Shown here one piece after another: positions 26,039 to 35,341 of a stretch of 64,000 nucleotides of DNA. Every line of letters starts with the position of its first letter. Within the stretch, counting starts at the first letter, position 1. The notes under the pieces were generated by a model. It searched no databases, was not told where the DNA came from, and worked only from the letters and a program-made list of their open reading frames with translations. The translations under genes and the position numbers were made by a program. Origin of the DNA: Pseudarthrobacter sulfonivorans (lineage in GTDB: Bacteria > Actinomycetota > Actinomycetes > Actinomycetales > Micrococcaceae); NCBI RefSeq assembly GCF_014712225.1, contig NZ_JACXBW010000003.1, positions 186,001 through 250,000 on the forward strand. The letters run 5' to 3'.

Positions 26039-26443
26039 GTGGATCCCATGAACATCGTCTTGTTTGCAATGCTCGGAATCTTTATCTTCATGATGTTCCG
26101 CCGCAACAAGAAGACCAAGGAGCAGCAGGCCACGCTGCAGTCCCAGTTCGCACCCGGGGTAGAGGTCATGACGAGCTTTGGCCTCTTCGGCCGGATTGTC
26201 TCCATGGACGACGCCGAGAACAAGGTGGTCCTGGAACTTTCGCCCGGAAATCTCGCCACCGTCCACCGCCAGGCAGTGACCAAGATCGTTGAGCCTGCCG
26301 TTGCTGCTGAGGATGAGCCGACGGTTGTCCCCGATGACGCGTCTTCACTGACTGCCCTGGACCTGAACAAGCCCCCTGCAGCCGCCGAAACCCCGGACGA
26401 GACCCTGAAGCGCCTCAACGATGAGGGTAAAAAGGACAGCTAG
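26039..26443 (+). CDS. yajC: Preprotein translocase subunit YajC
   Basis: This protein of about 134 residues has one N-terminal membrane helix (NIVLFAMLGIFIFMMFRRNK), the conserved KKTKEQQATLQSQFAPGVEVMTSFGLFGRIVSM segment and an acidic, Pro/Ala-rich tail. YajC associates with SecDF at the translocon. A GTG at 26039 or an ATG at 26048 may be the start. The longer open frame back to 25898 shows no YajC similarity. The gene lies 112 bases before secD and is probably in the same transcript. Confidence 0.9.
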   Translation: MDPMNIVLFAMLGIFIFMMFRRNKKTKEQQATLQSQFAPGVEVMTSFGLFGRIVSMDDAENKVVLELSPGNLATVHRQAVTKIVEPAVAAEDEPTVVPDDASSLTALDLNKPPAAAETPDETLKRLNDEGKKDS

Positions 26444-26555
26444 CCCGCGCCCTCAAGGCATCAGGCTTTACAACACCTCTACGGCTGCGGTGCGCCGCCG
26501 GTGGGAGCAACAGGCTCGCATCGGCGGTTCCTCCGTAATAAGAGAAAGATCGACA

Positions 26556-28313
26556 ATGGCACGAACAGGCCCCAAAAACTCAGGCCTCCGGGTCCTGGTG
26601 TGGCTCGGCGTAATCCTCGCCGTGCTGACCGCTGTATTGGCTGGCGGCACCATCGCCGGCCAGGCAAGTTGGGCACCTAAGCTGGCGCTCGACCTTGAGG
26701 GCGGCACCCAGATGATCCTGGCTCCCAAGGTTGAGGGCGGTTCGGACATCAATGAAGAGCAGCTCAACCAGGCGGTGGCGATCATTCGCCAACGCGTTGA
26801 CGGCTCCGGTGTCGCCGAAGCGGAGATCAGCACACAGTCCGGGCGCAACGTTGTAGTCAGCCTTCCCGGGACTCCCACGAAGGAAACCCGCGACCTGATC
26901 CAGGCCTCCGCGGACATGAACTTCCGCCCCGTCCTGCTTAACGGCGATGCCGCAGCTGTACCCACCGAGGCACTCACGCCCGAGGACCAGCTTCCGAAGC
27001 CGACGGCGGAACCGGCCAACGGCAGCGATCTCAACTGGATCACGCCCGAGGTGTACCGCCAGTTCGAAACCCTCGACTGCAACAACCCGCCCGCGGACAA
27101 CCCGGCCGCCTCCGATCCCACCAAACCCCTGGTCACGTGCGAGCCCGCCACCGCAACCACTCCGGCGATCAAGTACATCCTGGGCCCGGTTGAGGTCAAG
27201 GGCAGCAACATTGTCACGTCCTCCTTCCAGCTGCAGCAGGGCTCCCAGGGCGCAGTGACCAACCAATGGGCAGTCAATATCCAGTTCGACGGCGAAGGCA
27301 CCGCCAAGTTCAAAGAGGTCACCGAACGCCTGAACCAGTTCTATGTGGCCGCCGGTGGAGAATCCGGCAACGATCCGAAGGCCCAGTTCGCCATCGTCCT
27401 GGACGACCGGGTCATCTCCGCACCGAGGTCGCTGGCCATCATTACCGACGGGCGTCCCCAGATCACCGGCAACTTCAACGAACAGACGGCCAAGGCCCTT
27501 TCGGACCAGCTCCGCTTCGGCGCCCTGCCCATCAGCTTCGAAATCCAGAGCGACCAGCAGATTTCCGCCACCCTGGGCGGCGAGCAGCTTCGCATGGGCC
27601 TCCTCGCCGGTGTTATCGGCTTGCTGCTCGTGGTGGTCTACTCGCTCTTCCAGTACCGGGCGTTGGGACTTGTCACCATTCTTTCGCTGGTGGTTGCGGG
27701 CGCCCTGACCTACCTGGCCATCGCGATCCTCGGCTGGACGGAAAACTACCGGTTGTCCCTTGCCGGTGTGGCCGGGCTCATCGTGGCCATCGGCCAGACC
27801 GCTGACTCGTTCATTGTGTACTTTGAACGAATCCGTGATGAACTCCGCGAAGGCCGCGGCCTGGTTTCCGCGGTGGAGAACGGCTGGAAGCGCGCCAAGC
27901 GCACCGTGCTGGCTTCGAAGGCCGTCAACCTGCTCGCGGCGCTGGTGCTCTACTTCGTCGCCGTCGGCAACGTCCGCGGGTTCGCGTTTACCCTTGGCCT
28001 GACGGCCATAGCCGACCTCATTGTGGTCTTTATGTTCACGCACCCGACGCTGCAACTCCTCGCGCGGACCAAGTTCTTCGGGGAGGGCCACTCGTTCTCC
28101 GGCCTGGACCCCAAGCGTCTTGGTGCCGTTCCGCTTTATCGCGGTGCGGGCCGCCTGCGTACGCCGGAGGCCAAGCCGGCGGTAGTCCGGGCCAAGAACA
28201 CCGGCGCCGCTGCCGAAGCTGAAAGGCGCATGACCATCGCGGAACGCCGCCTCGCGGAAAAGCAGGAGCAGCTTACCGGCTCCTCCAAGAGCGCAGCCAA
28301 GGAGAACAAGTAA
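26556..28313 (+). CDS. secD: Protein translocase subunit SecD
   Basis: This 585-residue protein has an N-terminal membrane helix, then LALDLEGGTQMILAP (the SecD D1 motif), a long periplasm-side P1 domain with a Pro/Asn-rich insertion near residues 150-215, and five C-terminal membrane helices. The last block starts near LRMGLLAGVIGLLLVVVYSLF and includes the TADSFIVYFERIRDE loop. SecDF uses proton motive force to help pull exported proteins across the membrane. The ATG at 26556 has GAGAAAG upstream. A basic C-terminal tail of about 70 residues follows the last helix. The stop overlaps the secF start. Confidence 0.95.
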   Translation: MARTGPKNSGLRVLVWLGVILAVLTAVLAGGTIAGQASWAPKLALDLEGGTQMILAPKVEGGSDINEEQLNQAVAIIRQRVDGSGVAEAEISTQSGRNVVVSLPGTPTKETRDLIQASADMNFRPVLLNGDAAAVPTEALTPEDQLPKPTAEPANGSDLNWITPEVYRQFETLDCNNPPADNPAASDPTKPLVTCEPATATTPAIKYILGPVEVKGSNIVTSSFQLQQGSQGAVTNQWAVNIQFDGEGTAKFKEVTERLNQFYVAAGGESGNDPKAQFAIVLDDRVISAPRSLAIITDGRPQITGNFNEQTAKALSDQLRFGALPISFEIQSDQQISATLGGEQLRMGLLAGVIGLLLVVVYSLFQYRALGLVTILSLVVAGALTYLAIAILGWTENYRLSLAGVAGLIVAIGQTADSFIVYFERIRDELREGRGLVSAVENGWKRAKRTVLASKAVNLLAALVLYFVAVGNVRGFAFTLGLTAIADLIVVFMFTHPTLQLLARTKFFGEGHSFSGLDPKRLGAVPLYRGAGRLRTPEAKPAVVRAKNTGAAAEAERRMTIAERRLAEKQEQLTGSSKSAAKENK

Positions 28314-29332
28314 TGTCCAGCTTTGCCACTTTCGGTAACGAGCTCTACACGGGCAAGCGGTCCTACAACTTCGTGGGGGCCAAGAAGATCTGGTTCCTCA
28401 TCGCCTTGGTGGCCGTTGCGCTGTCCATCGTGATTCCCGTCGTCAAGGGCGGATTCAACCTCGGCATCGAATTCCGCGGCGGTTCTGAGTTCACGGTTTC
28501 CAATGTTAAGGACACCGACGCCGCCCTCGGTGAAAATGTCGTCCAAGATGTTGTGGCCGGCAGCGTGCCGCGCGTGGCGAACGTCGCCGGAACCACCATG
28601 CGGATCCAGACGGACAAGCTCACGGACGATGAGACGCTGAAGATCAAGGAAGGCCTCACCACGGCCTATGGCGTCACCGACAACGAGGTGACCTCTACCT
28701 TTATCGGACCCACGTGGGGGGCGGACGTCACCAAGCAGGCGCTGATGGGCTTGCTCGTCTTTGTGGCACTGGCTGCGGTGCTGATGGCGCTGTATTTCCG
28801 GACCTGGAAAATGTCGGTGTCCGCCCTGACCGCCATGCTGGTGACGATGTTCATCACCGCCGGCGTCTACGCCCTCAGCGACTTTGAAGTGACGCCGTCA
28901 GCCATCATCGGGTTCCTGACGGTGCTCAGCTATTCGCTGTATGACACTGTTGTGGTCTTCGATAAGATTCGAGAAAACACCGCCGATCTGGATGCTTCCA
29001 CGCGCCGGACTTTCGCTGAGGAAGTCAACCTCGCGGTGAACCAGACCCTGGTCCGTTCCATCAACACCATGATGGTGGCCATCCTTCCGGTGGGTGCCAT
29101 CCTGTTCATCGGAGCCGGCCTCCTGGGGGCCGGCACGCTGCGCGACTTGTCGCTTGCCCTGTTCGTCGGCATCTTCATTGGAACGGCGGCCACGATCTTT
29201 GTGGCGGCGCCTATGTACGCCTGGCTGCGACAGAGTGAGCCCGAGCTGGTCAAGCAGGCCAGGAAAGTCGAAAACCGCAGGGCGGAAAAAGCTGCCCGGG
29301 AGGAAGGGGCGGCGGCCGCCGCGGGGGCCTGA
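28313..29332 (+). CDS. secF: Protein translocase subunit SecF
   Basis: This 339-residue partner of SecD has the first helix IWFLIALVAVALSIVIPV, the NLGIEFRGGSEFTV motif, and five further membrane helices including VLSYSLYDTVVVFDKIREN, which is the SecF counterpart of the SecD TADSF loop. The start overlaps the secD stop by one base (TAATG), so expression is coupled. A charged Ala/Glu-rich C terminus completes the protein. A terminator follows 17 bases later. Confidence 0.96.
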   Translation: MSSFATFGNELYTGKRSYNFVGAKKIWFLIALVAVALSIVIPVVKGGFNLGIEFRGGSEFTVSNVKDTDAALGENVVQDVVAGSVPRVANVAGTTMRIQTDKLTDDETLKIKEGLTTAYGVTDNEVTSTFIGPTWGADVTKQALMGLLVFVALAAVLMALYFRTWKMSVSALTAMLVTMFITAGVYALSDFEVTPSAIIGFLTVLSYSLYDTVVVFDKIRENTADLDASTRRTFAEEVNLAVNQTLVRSINTMMVAILPVGAILFIGAGLLGAGTLRDLSLALFVGIFIGTAATIFVAAPMYAWLRQSEPELVKQARKVENRRAEKAAREEGAAAAAGA

Positions 29333-29349
29333 CTTCACCGCACGATGGC

Positions 29350-29396
29350 GGGCCGGGCTGCGTGGAATTTCCATGCAGGCCGGCCCGTACGCTTTT
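29350..29396 (+). terminator. Rho-independent terminator after secF
   Basis: An 18-bp near-perfect stem (GGGCCGG... with ...CCGGCCC, one mismatch and one G-T pair) sits directly after secF and is followed by GCTTTT. It closes the yajC-secD-secF transcript before rel. Confidence 0.8.
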
Positions 29397-29430
29397 ATGG
29401 TCCGGTTACAGAAGTGAACAGCCGGGGGAA

Positions 29431-29436
29431 TAGACT
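29431..29436 (+). promoter_or_regulatory. Candidate -10 (TAGACT) for rel
   Basis: TAGACT lies 34 bases before the preferred rel start, downstream of the secF terminator, giving a short leader that includes GAGGGG. The -35 region is weak. Confidence 0.35.
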
Positions 29437-29469
29437 GGGGTAATTAACAGGGTCGTGAGGGGTGCTTCA

Positions 29470-31863
29470 TTGGAAGAACGTTCGGCATCGGTGCCAATGG
29501 CAGGCGGGGATGGGCAGCCGGGCCACGGAGTCCAGGCCGGGCTGACCGCTTCCGCACGCCCTGGACCGGGTGTTCCGGTTGATAATTCCGGCGCGCGGCC
29601 CACGTTTCCCGGCCGCCGCGAGCGGACGCGTTCGCGTTTGGCCCGCCTCACGGGCCGCGGCGCCACCACATATTCACCGATCCTTGAGCCGCTGCTGCGA
29701 ACGGTCCGGGCGAACAACCCCAAAGAAGATTTCGACCTCATCCAGCGGGCCTTTGACGTTGCTGAGACGAGCCACCGCGGGCAGAAACGCAAAAGTGGCG
29801 ATCCCTACATCACCCACCCTGTCGCCGTAGCCACCATCCTCGCCGAACTGGGCCTCAGCGGGACCACCCTGGCCGCCGCGCTGCTTCATGACACCGTCGA
29901 GGACACGCCGTACACGCTGACGGACCTCAAAAAGGACTTCGGTCCGGAGGTTGCCATGCTGGTGGATGGCGTCACCAAACTGGACAAGGTCAGCTTCGGT
30001 GAGGCCGCGCAGTCAGAGACCGTCCGCAAGATGGTGGTGGCCATGGCCAAGGACATCCGTGTCCTGATGATCAAGCTCGCCGACCGGCTCCACAACGCAC
30101 GTACTTGGCGGTTTGTCTCCGCCGAGTCATCTGCCCGGAAAGCCCGGGAAACGCTGGAGATTTTTGCGCCCCTGGCCCACCGGCTTGGCATGAACACCAT
30201 CAAATGGGAGCTTGAGGACCTGTCGTTCGCTGCCCTGTATCCGAAGGTCTACGAAGAGATCGTCCGGATGGTGGGGGACCGCACGCCGGAGCGTGAAAAG
30301 AGCCTGAGCGTCATCCGGGACCAGATTACCGAGGACCTCCGTGCCGCCCGGATCAAAGCCACCATCACCGGCCGGCCTAAGCATTACTACTCGATCTACC
30401 AGAAGATGGTCGTCCGGGACAAGGATTTCGACGACATCAACGACCTGATGGGCGTTCGCGTGCTGGTCGATTCCGTGCGGGACTGCTATGCGGCACTTGG
30501 CACAATGCATTCGCGCTGGAACCCCCTGCCAGGGCGTTTCAAAGACTATATAGCCATGCCCAAGTTCAATATGTACCAGTCGCTGCACACCACGGTCATC
30601 GGCCCGGGGGGCAAACCCGTGGAGATCCAGATCCGCACGCATGAAATGCACCGCCGGGCCGAATACGGCGTTGCCGCGCACTGGAAGTACAAGGATCAGC
30701 CCAACCGAACCGCCGTTGGCCCGGGAAGCCCCCGTGACGGCGACATGGGTTGGTTGAGGTCCCTGGTCGACTGGCAGCAGGAAACGTCGGATCCGGGAGA
30801 GTTCCTGGATTCCCTGCGGTTTGAAATCAATGCACGTGAGGTTTTCGTCTTTACCCCCAAGGGTGAGGTGATGGCCCTGCCCGCCGGATCAACCCCCGTG
30901 GACTTTGCCTATGCGGTCCACACCGAAGTAGGGCACCGCACTATCGGTGCCCGCGTCAACGGCAAGCTGGTTCCGCTGAACAGCGAACTGAACCATGGCG
31001 ACTGGGTGGAAATTTTCACCTCCAAGGCCGAGGGCGCCGGGCCCAGCCAGGACTGGCAGCACTTCGTCAAGAGCGCCCGGGCCCGGAACAAAATCCGCCA
31101 GTGGTTCAGCAAGGAACGCCGCGAAGAGGCGATTGACCGCGGCAAGGAACTCCTGACCCGGGCCATGCGGAAGCAGAACCTGCCGCTGCAGCGCCTAATG
31201 ACGCACGAGGCGCTGGCGGCGGTGGCCGCAGACTTTAAGTATGTGGACATCTCGGGCCTGTACGCCGGTGTTGGCGACGGACACACGTCAGCGCAGTCGG
31301 TCATGGAGCGGCTCGTTGAAAGTCTCGGTGGCAACGAAAGCACTGACGACGACATCACCGAAGTCAGTATCCCGACGCAGGTCACCAAGACCAAGTTCTC
31401 CGACTCCGGAGTGGTGGTGCGCGGCGTCGGCGATGTGTGGGTGAAGCTGGCCCGTTGCTGCACACCCGTTCCGCCGGACCCGATCCTCGGATTCGTCACC
31501 CGCGGCTCCGGCGTGTCCGTGCACCGAACCGACTGCACCAATATCTCCGACCTCAAGGACCAGCCGGACCGGATCGTGGATGTTGACTGGGCTCCAACGC
31601 AGTCGAGCGTCTTCCTGGTCGAGATCCAGGTGGAGGCGCTGGACCGGAAGTCCCTTCTCTCGGACGTGACGCGGGTACTTTCCGAGAATCATGTCAACAT
31701 CCTGGCCGCCAGCGTCAACACATCCAGTGACCGCGTGGCCATCTCACGGTTCGCCTTCGAGATGGGTGACCCCAAGTACCTCAGCCACGTCCTCAGCGCT
31801 GTCCGGCGCATCGACGGCGTGTTCGATGTCTACCGGACTACCGGGAACAAGCGCCGGAGTTAG
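29470..31863 (+). CDS. rel: Bifunctional (p)ppGpp synthase/hydrolase Rel
   Basis: This 797-residue long RSH protein has a HD hydrolase domain with the [12 protein letters not shown] motif near residue 140, the synthetase domain ([38 protein letters not shown]), a TGS domain ([19 protein letters not shown]), a conserved-Cys segment ([20 protein letters not shown]) and a C-terminal ACT domain. Both catalytic halves look intact, so it should make and degrade (p)ppGpp. The start is TTG 29470 with GAGGGG 7 bases upstream, rather than GTG 29455. Its last 120 bases overlap an antisense-oriented gene. Confidence 0.96.
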   Translation: MEERSASVPMAGGDGQPGHGVQAGLTASARPGPGVPVDNSGARPTFPGRRERTRSRLARLTGRGATTYSPILEPLLRTVRANNPKEDFDLIQRAFDVAETSHRGQKRKSGDPYITHPVAVATILAELGLSGTTLAAALLHDTVEDTPYTLTDLKKDFGPEVAMLVDGVTKLDKVSFGEAAQSETVRKMVVAMAKDIRVLMIKLADRLHNARTWRFVSAESSARKARETLEIFAPLAHRLGMNTIKWELEDLSFAALYPKVYEEIVRMVGDRTPEREKSLSVIRDQITEDLRAARIKATITGRPKHYYSIYQKMVVRDKDFDDINDLMGVRVLVDSVRDCYAALGTMHSRWNPLPGRFKDYIAMPKFNMYQSLHTTVIGPGGKPVEIQIRTHEMHRRAEYGVAAHWKYKDQPNRTAVGPGSPRDGDMGWLRSLVDWQQETSDPGEFLDSLRFEINAREVFVFTPKGEVMALPAGSTPVDFAYAVHTEVGHRTIGARVNGKLVPLNSELNHGDWVEIFTSKAEGAGPSQDWQHFVKSARARNKIRQWFSKERREEAIDRGKELLTRAMRKQNLPLQRLMTHEALAAVAADFKYVDISGLYAGVGDGHTSAQSVMERLVESLGGNESTDDDITEVSIPTQVTKTKFSDSGVVVRGVGDVWVKLARCCTPVPPDPILGFVTRGSGVSVHRTDCTNISDLKDQPDRIVDVDWAPTQSSVFLVEIQVEALDRKSLLSDVTRVLSENHVNILAASVNTSSDRVAISRFAFEMGDPKYLSHVLSAVRRIDGVFDVYRTTGNKRRS

Positions 31864-32430
31864 CAGCGCAAGTTTTTCCAGGGCGGCCCGTTTGTGCGGG
31901 ACCCTTGGGGTGGCTTCGATGGCCAGGACCAGCAGGCGGATCCGGACGTCCTCCTCCGGACGGGCCAGCAGCCCGGCCAGGGCGGGCAAGGCCCGGTGCG
32001 CGTCCACGTGCAGTGCGATGTCCACGGCGGTCCGGAGCGGGCTTGACACCATCAGCCCGCCCATGCTGACCACGTCAAAGGGCCCGAGCCGGACTTCATG
32101 AAGTGTGCAGCCCCGGGTGTTGCGGAGACTGGATATCCGGCGTTTGGCATCCACGAGCAACGCCAGCTTGTCCGGCTCCTCGGCGCAGCCGTAGATCCAG
32201 GCCGCCGTCATCCTGCCTGCCACCACACGCTGCCGCACTGCCGCAGGCACCGCATTGGCTGCTGCCCTGGCCCTTAGCTGGGCCGAGACCTGGACGTCAG
32301 GCAGCGTATAGCCATGCTGCTGGAACCGTGAAAGGACGCCGTCAGCCGCCAGGGCCTGGAGTTCGGGCCATGTGAAAGGCCGCCCCGGCGAGTAAAGGTC
32401 AGGGAGCTGGGGAGGTGACGGGGTGGCCAT
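31744..32430 (-). CDS. AbiEi-like antitoxin family protein (orphan, no visible toxin)
   Basis: This 228-residue protein has an N-terminal winged-helix-like part ([20 protein letters not shown]) followed by the [44 protein letters not shown] pattern seen in AbiEi/COG5340-type proteins. Such proteins are antitoxins of type IV toxin-antitoxin systems or stand-alone relatives. No AbiEii-type nucleotidyltransferase is adjacent, so a role as a free-standing regulator is equally possible. Its 3' end overlaps the 3' end of rel by 120 bases in convergent orientation, which is unusual and supports a coding or regulatory constraint there. Confidence 0.6.
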   Translation of the reverse strand: MATPSPPQLPDLYSPGRPFTWPELQALAADGVLSRFQQHGYTLPDVQVSAQLRARAAANAVPAAVRQRVVAGRMTAAWIYGCAEEPDKLALLVDAKRRISSLRNTRGCTLHEVRLGPFDVVSMGGLMVSSPLRTAVDIALHVDAHRALPALAGLLARPEEDVRIRLLVLAIEATPRVPHKRAALEKLALLTPALVPGSPVDIEHAVDAPDSAEDVAEVLGVTHLEGEP

Positions 32431-32456
32431 CCACCCATCCTGCCGCGCGCGTGCTT

Positions 32457-32505
32457 AAAAGGCACAGGCCCGGTTCGGTCATGTGGATAACCGGAACCGG
32501 GCCTG
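32457..32505 (-). terminator. Rho-independent terminator for the DUF349 gene
   Basis: The arms CAGGCCCGGTTC and GAACCGGGCCTG flank a central stretch, forming a stem of 12 or more pairs with one bulge. Read leftward it is followed by GCCTTTT. Confidence 0.75.
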
Positions 32506-32524
32506 GACGGCCGGTGGCTGGGTC

Positions 32525-34234
32525 CTAGGCCAGTTCGCTCGCGGAGCGCTGGATCTGGTCAAGCCAGGCCTGCCGTGCCTCAAGGGCTTCCCTTGCGGCC
32601 TTGATCTTTCGCGCGTCGCCGGCCTTCTCGGCCTTCTCGAGATCGTCCTGGAGACCGGCAATGGCTGCCTCCAGCTGCGACAGTGCGCTGTTGGTGCGGG
32701 CCTTGGTCTCGGGGTTGGAACGCTGCCAGTTTTCCTCTTCGGCGTGGCGGACTGCGTCCTCCACCTTGCGGAGGCCCGCTTCGATCCGTCCCATATCGGC
32801 ACGGGGGACCTTGCCGGCTTCTTCCCAACGGTCCCGGACGGACTGGAGCGCCTTCTTCGCGGCAGCGAGGTCCTTGACCGGCAGGATGGCGTTGGCCTCA
32901 ACCAGGAGCTCTTCCTTCACCGTGAGGTTGGCCGCGTATTCCTGGTCGATCTCTTCGTTGGCTGCCTGCCGGGACGTGAAGAAGACGTCCTGGGCGGCGC
33001 GGAAACGGGCCCAGAGGGCGTCGTCGTCCTTGCGGCTTGCCCGCGGGGAGGCCTTCCAGTCATCCATGAGCCGGCGGTACTCGCCGGCGGCGAAGCCCCA
33101 GTCGGTGGAGGAGGACAATGCCTCGGCCTCGGCAATGAGCTTTTCCTTGGCCGATTTTGCCGCTGAGTTGGTGCTGTCGAGCTGGGAGAAGTAGGCGCGG
33201 CGGTGGCGGTCAAACACCGTCCGTGCGGCACGGAACCGCTTCCACAGGGCATCTTCGTTGCTGCGGCCAAGCCGCACGCCGCTCTTCTGGGCCGTCTTCC
33301 AGCTTTCAAAGAGTTCGTTCATCCGTGCACTGGAGGTTTTCCACTGGATCTGGGTAGGATCCTGGCCCGAGATTTCCTCTGCTTCGGCCACGATTGCCTC
33401 GCGGGCTGCGAGCTCGGCGGCGCGCACGGCGTCGTGCTCTGCCTTCTCCGCCTTCTCAAGCTCGGTGATCTGGGCCGACACGGCATCGAGACGCGCTTCG
33501 GCGGACCGGAGGTCACCCACCATGTTCCGCTCTGCCAGCTGTTCGCGCAGGTGGGTGACGGTCTTCTGCATGTCAGTGCTTGGAGCCTTGGAGCTGACGC
33601 GCTGCTCAAGGAGCAGGATCTGCGCCACAATGTCGTCATACTTCCGCGCGAAATACCCGAGGGCCTCATCGTTGCTGACGTCCGGGTATTGGCCCACCGG
33701 GTGTTCCTCGCCATCAATGGTCAGGAACACGTGGCCATCACCTTCGACGCGGCCCCAACGTGCGGCCTCCGCAAGTGAGGTGGCTGAAGCTACGGGTGCC
33801 GGGGCTGCGGCGGGTGCGGCTGCGGCTGGCTTGGGCCGGGCTGCGAAGGCTGCCGGCGACGGAGCGGGACGCAGCGCGGGGGACGGAGCCGCGGGCTGTG
33901 CAGCATCAGGCGCGTCGGGTGTGTCCTGCGATGACTCAGCCTGGGGGGCTTCGGCCTGCGGGGCCTCGGGGGCGGCGTCAGCCTGCGGGACTTCAGCCTG
34001 CGGGGCTTCGGGCGCCGCAGGTGCGGAGTCAGCCTGAGCCACTTCAGCCTGCGGGGCCTCGGGCGCCTCGTCCTGCGCGGCCTCGGCCGGCTCGGCGTCA
34101 GCCTGCGGAACCGCGGTCTCGGCAACTACTGCCGCATCGGTCACTGCCTGGTCAGCTACTGCCTGCTCAGCCTCGGGGGCCGTTGCCTCGGTCAGGTCTG
34201 CTGCTGTTTCGTCGGATTTCTGACTGTCTGTCAC
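32525..34234 (-). CDS. DUF349 domain protein with long Ala/Pro/Glu-rich N terminus
   Basis: The 569-residue product has a low-complexity N terminus (first ~150 residues) containing repeats such as APQAEV and PQAD. A long helical region follows, with several DUF349 repeats of the WKASPRASRKDDDALWARFRAA type near residues 295-455. DUF349 repeats occur in proteins of unknown function and are predicted to be coiled coils. The start is a GTG at 34234 with no strong Shine-Dalgarno site. It ends with a clear terminator. A small gap separates it from the upstream cyclophilin gene in the same direction. Confidence 0.85.
   Translation of the reverse strand: MTDSQKSDETAADLTEATAPEAEQAVADQAVTDAAVVAETAVPQADAEPAEAAQDEAPEAPQAEVAQADSAPAAPEAPQAEVPQADAAPEAPQAEAPQAESSQDTPDAPDAAQPAAPSPALRPAPSPAAFAARPKPAAAAPAAAPAPVASATSLAEAARWGRVEGDGHVFLTIDGEEHPVGQYPDVSNDEALGYFARKYDDIVAQILLLEQRVSSKAPSTDMQKTVTHLREQLAERNMVGDLRSAEARLDAVSAQITELEKAEKAEHDAVRAAELAAREAIVAEAEEISGQDPTQIQWKTSSARMNELFESWKTAQKSGVRLGRSNEDALWKRFRAARTVFDRHRRAYFSQLDSTNSAAKSAKEKLIAEAEALSSSTDWGFAAGEYRRLMDDWKASPRASRKDDDALWARFRAAQDVFFTSRQAANEEIDQEYAANLTVKEELLVEANAILPVKDLAAAKKALQSVRDRWEEAGKVPRADMGRIEAGLRKVEDAVRHAEEENWQRSNPETKARTNSALSQLEAAIAGLQDDLEKAEKAGDARKIKAAREALEARQAWLDQIQRSASELA
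33932..34066 (-). repeat. Internal APQAE/PQAD repeat tract in the DUF349 gene
   Basis: Residues about 57-101 are a run of near-identical units (for example APQAEV, APQAEA and PQADAAPE), and at DNA level this is a GC-rich imperfect repeat. Such tracts can change copy number. Confidence 0.65.
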
Positions 34235-34300
34235 CGCTAAAAGTCTTTCGCTTGGAGGAAAATACTCACATACCGCACCGCGGCCGTGAGGCCGGGCTTC

Positions 34301-35107
34301 CTACTTCAGAGAAACCGAGTCTATCGTGACTGGTTCCACGGGCGCGCCGTCCGTGTCGCTGCTGCCGGGAGTGATTCCCGCCGCGGCGATTCCGGACACT
34401 ACATCCAGTCCGGATGTCACCTTGCCCACCACCGTATAACCGCCGGCCGTGTCGGCCGGAATCATGGTGTCTTTGTAGACAATAAAGAACTGTGTGCCGT
34501 TGCCGTAGGCATTGTTGCCCGTCCTCGCTACGGCAATGGTGCCGGCCGGGTAAAGGTTGTCAGCGGGGACATTTTCCAGCGGACCCCACGTGTATTCGGG
34601 ATTTCCGCCGCCCTTGCCATCGGCGGATCCGCACTGCAGGACGCCGAAGCTTTCGCTGGTGGTGAGACGGTGGCAGGTCTTGCCGGTGAAGTAGCCCTCA
34701 TCGCTGAGGGACTTGAAGACGGCGGCCGCCTGGGGTGCTTTGGTGCCGTCCAGTTCGACGCCGAGTGTGCCGCGGTTCAGGGCAAGCTCGCCGGTGAACA
34801 CCTTTCCGGCGGCTGTTTCCGGCGACGGGATGTTTGCCGCGTTGGTGGGCGGCGCGGAGGGTGCGGGGGAGGCAGAGGGAGGGGTCAGGCCCGCCTCTAG
34901 TGCGGCGAATTCGTCTTCGGTGGGATTACCTGCAAAGGCAGTGAACTGAAGGACGACGGCGAGCACCACGGCGGCGGTTCCCGCACCGGCGGCGATGAGG
35001 TTGTCGCGTTTGCGCCGTGACTCCTGGTCCCGCCGTAGCTCGCGCTTTGCCTCCATCTGCTGGACGCGCCGTTTGGCTTCGCGGGCACTGCGTGAACTGG
35101 CCGCCAA
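34301..35107 (-). CDS. Membrane-anchored peptidyl-prolyl cis-trans isomerase (cyclophilin)
   Basis: This 268-residue protein has a basic N terminus with a coiled-coil-like stretch (EAKRELRRDQESRRKRDN), one membrane helix (IAAGAGTAAVVLAVVLQF) and a Pro/Ala/Ser-rich linker. A cyclophilin domain follows, including KTCHRLTTSESFGVLQCGSADG, AVARTGNNAYGNGTQFFIVYKD and YTVVGKVTSGLDVVSGI. It should assist folding on the outer side of the membrane. The TTG at 35107 has AGGAGG 4 bases upstream. An earlier ATG at 35239 is not supported. It lies just before and divergent from hisS. Confidence 0.88.
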   Translation of the reverse strand: MAASSRSAREAKRRVQQMEAKRELRRDQESRRKRDNLIAAGAGTAAVVLAVVLQFTAFAGNPTEDEFAALEAGLTPPSASPAPSAPPTNAANIPSPETAAGKVFTGELALNRGTLGVELDGTKAPQAAAVFKSLSDEGYFTGKTCHRLTTSESFGVLQCGSADGKGGGNPEYTWGPLENVPADNLYPAGTIAVARTGNNAYGNGTQFFIVYKDTMIPADTAGGYTVVGKVTSGLDVVSGIAAAGITPGSSDTDGAPVEPVTIDSVSLK

Positions 35108-35217
35108 GGGTCCTCCTGTAAGTCGGTCTGCGGCCGGGCGATCAGCGCCCCGGCACAGTGGTCTGGCGGCAGCCGACCGCGTCCCCTGCCGCCGTATTAG
35201 AGATGCGGGCGGATGAC

Positions 35218-35248
35218 GCATAAACTGACTGCCGCACATAGTTTATGC
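35218..35248. promoter_or_regulatory. 9-bp inverted repeat in the hisS upstream region
   Basis: GCATAAACT and AGTTTATGC form a perfect inverted repeat with a 13-base spacer, in the 234-base gap between the cyclophilin and hisS starts. It is AT-richer than the surroundings, so it may be a regulator site or part of the hisS promoter. No T-box structure is visible. Confidence 0.4.
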
Positions 35249-35341
35249 ATGAGTTGCTGGACAGCCGCCGTTCCTGGCCCGTTTCGGGCCGAATGCCGGG
35301 CAGAGTCCCAGGCGCCTTTCATCAAGAGGAGAACATCCACC

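Noticed and set aside
26580-28091. Large antisense ORF inside secD
   Set aside because: It has low-complexity composition with no recognisable domain, and secD is certain on the other strand.
29455-29469. GTG 29455 as the rel start
   Set aside because: It has poor Shine-Dalgarno spacing, whereas TTG 29470 has GAGGGG at 7 bases. The extra five residues are not needed by the fold.
35108-35341. T-box riboswitch before hisS
   Set aside because: No T-box sequence, specifier loop or antiterminator/terminator pair is visible.
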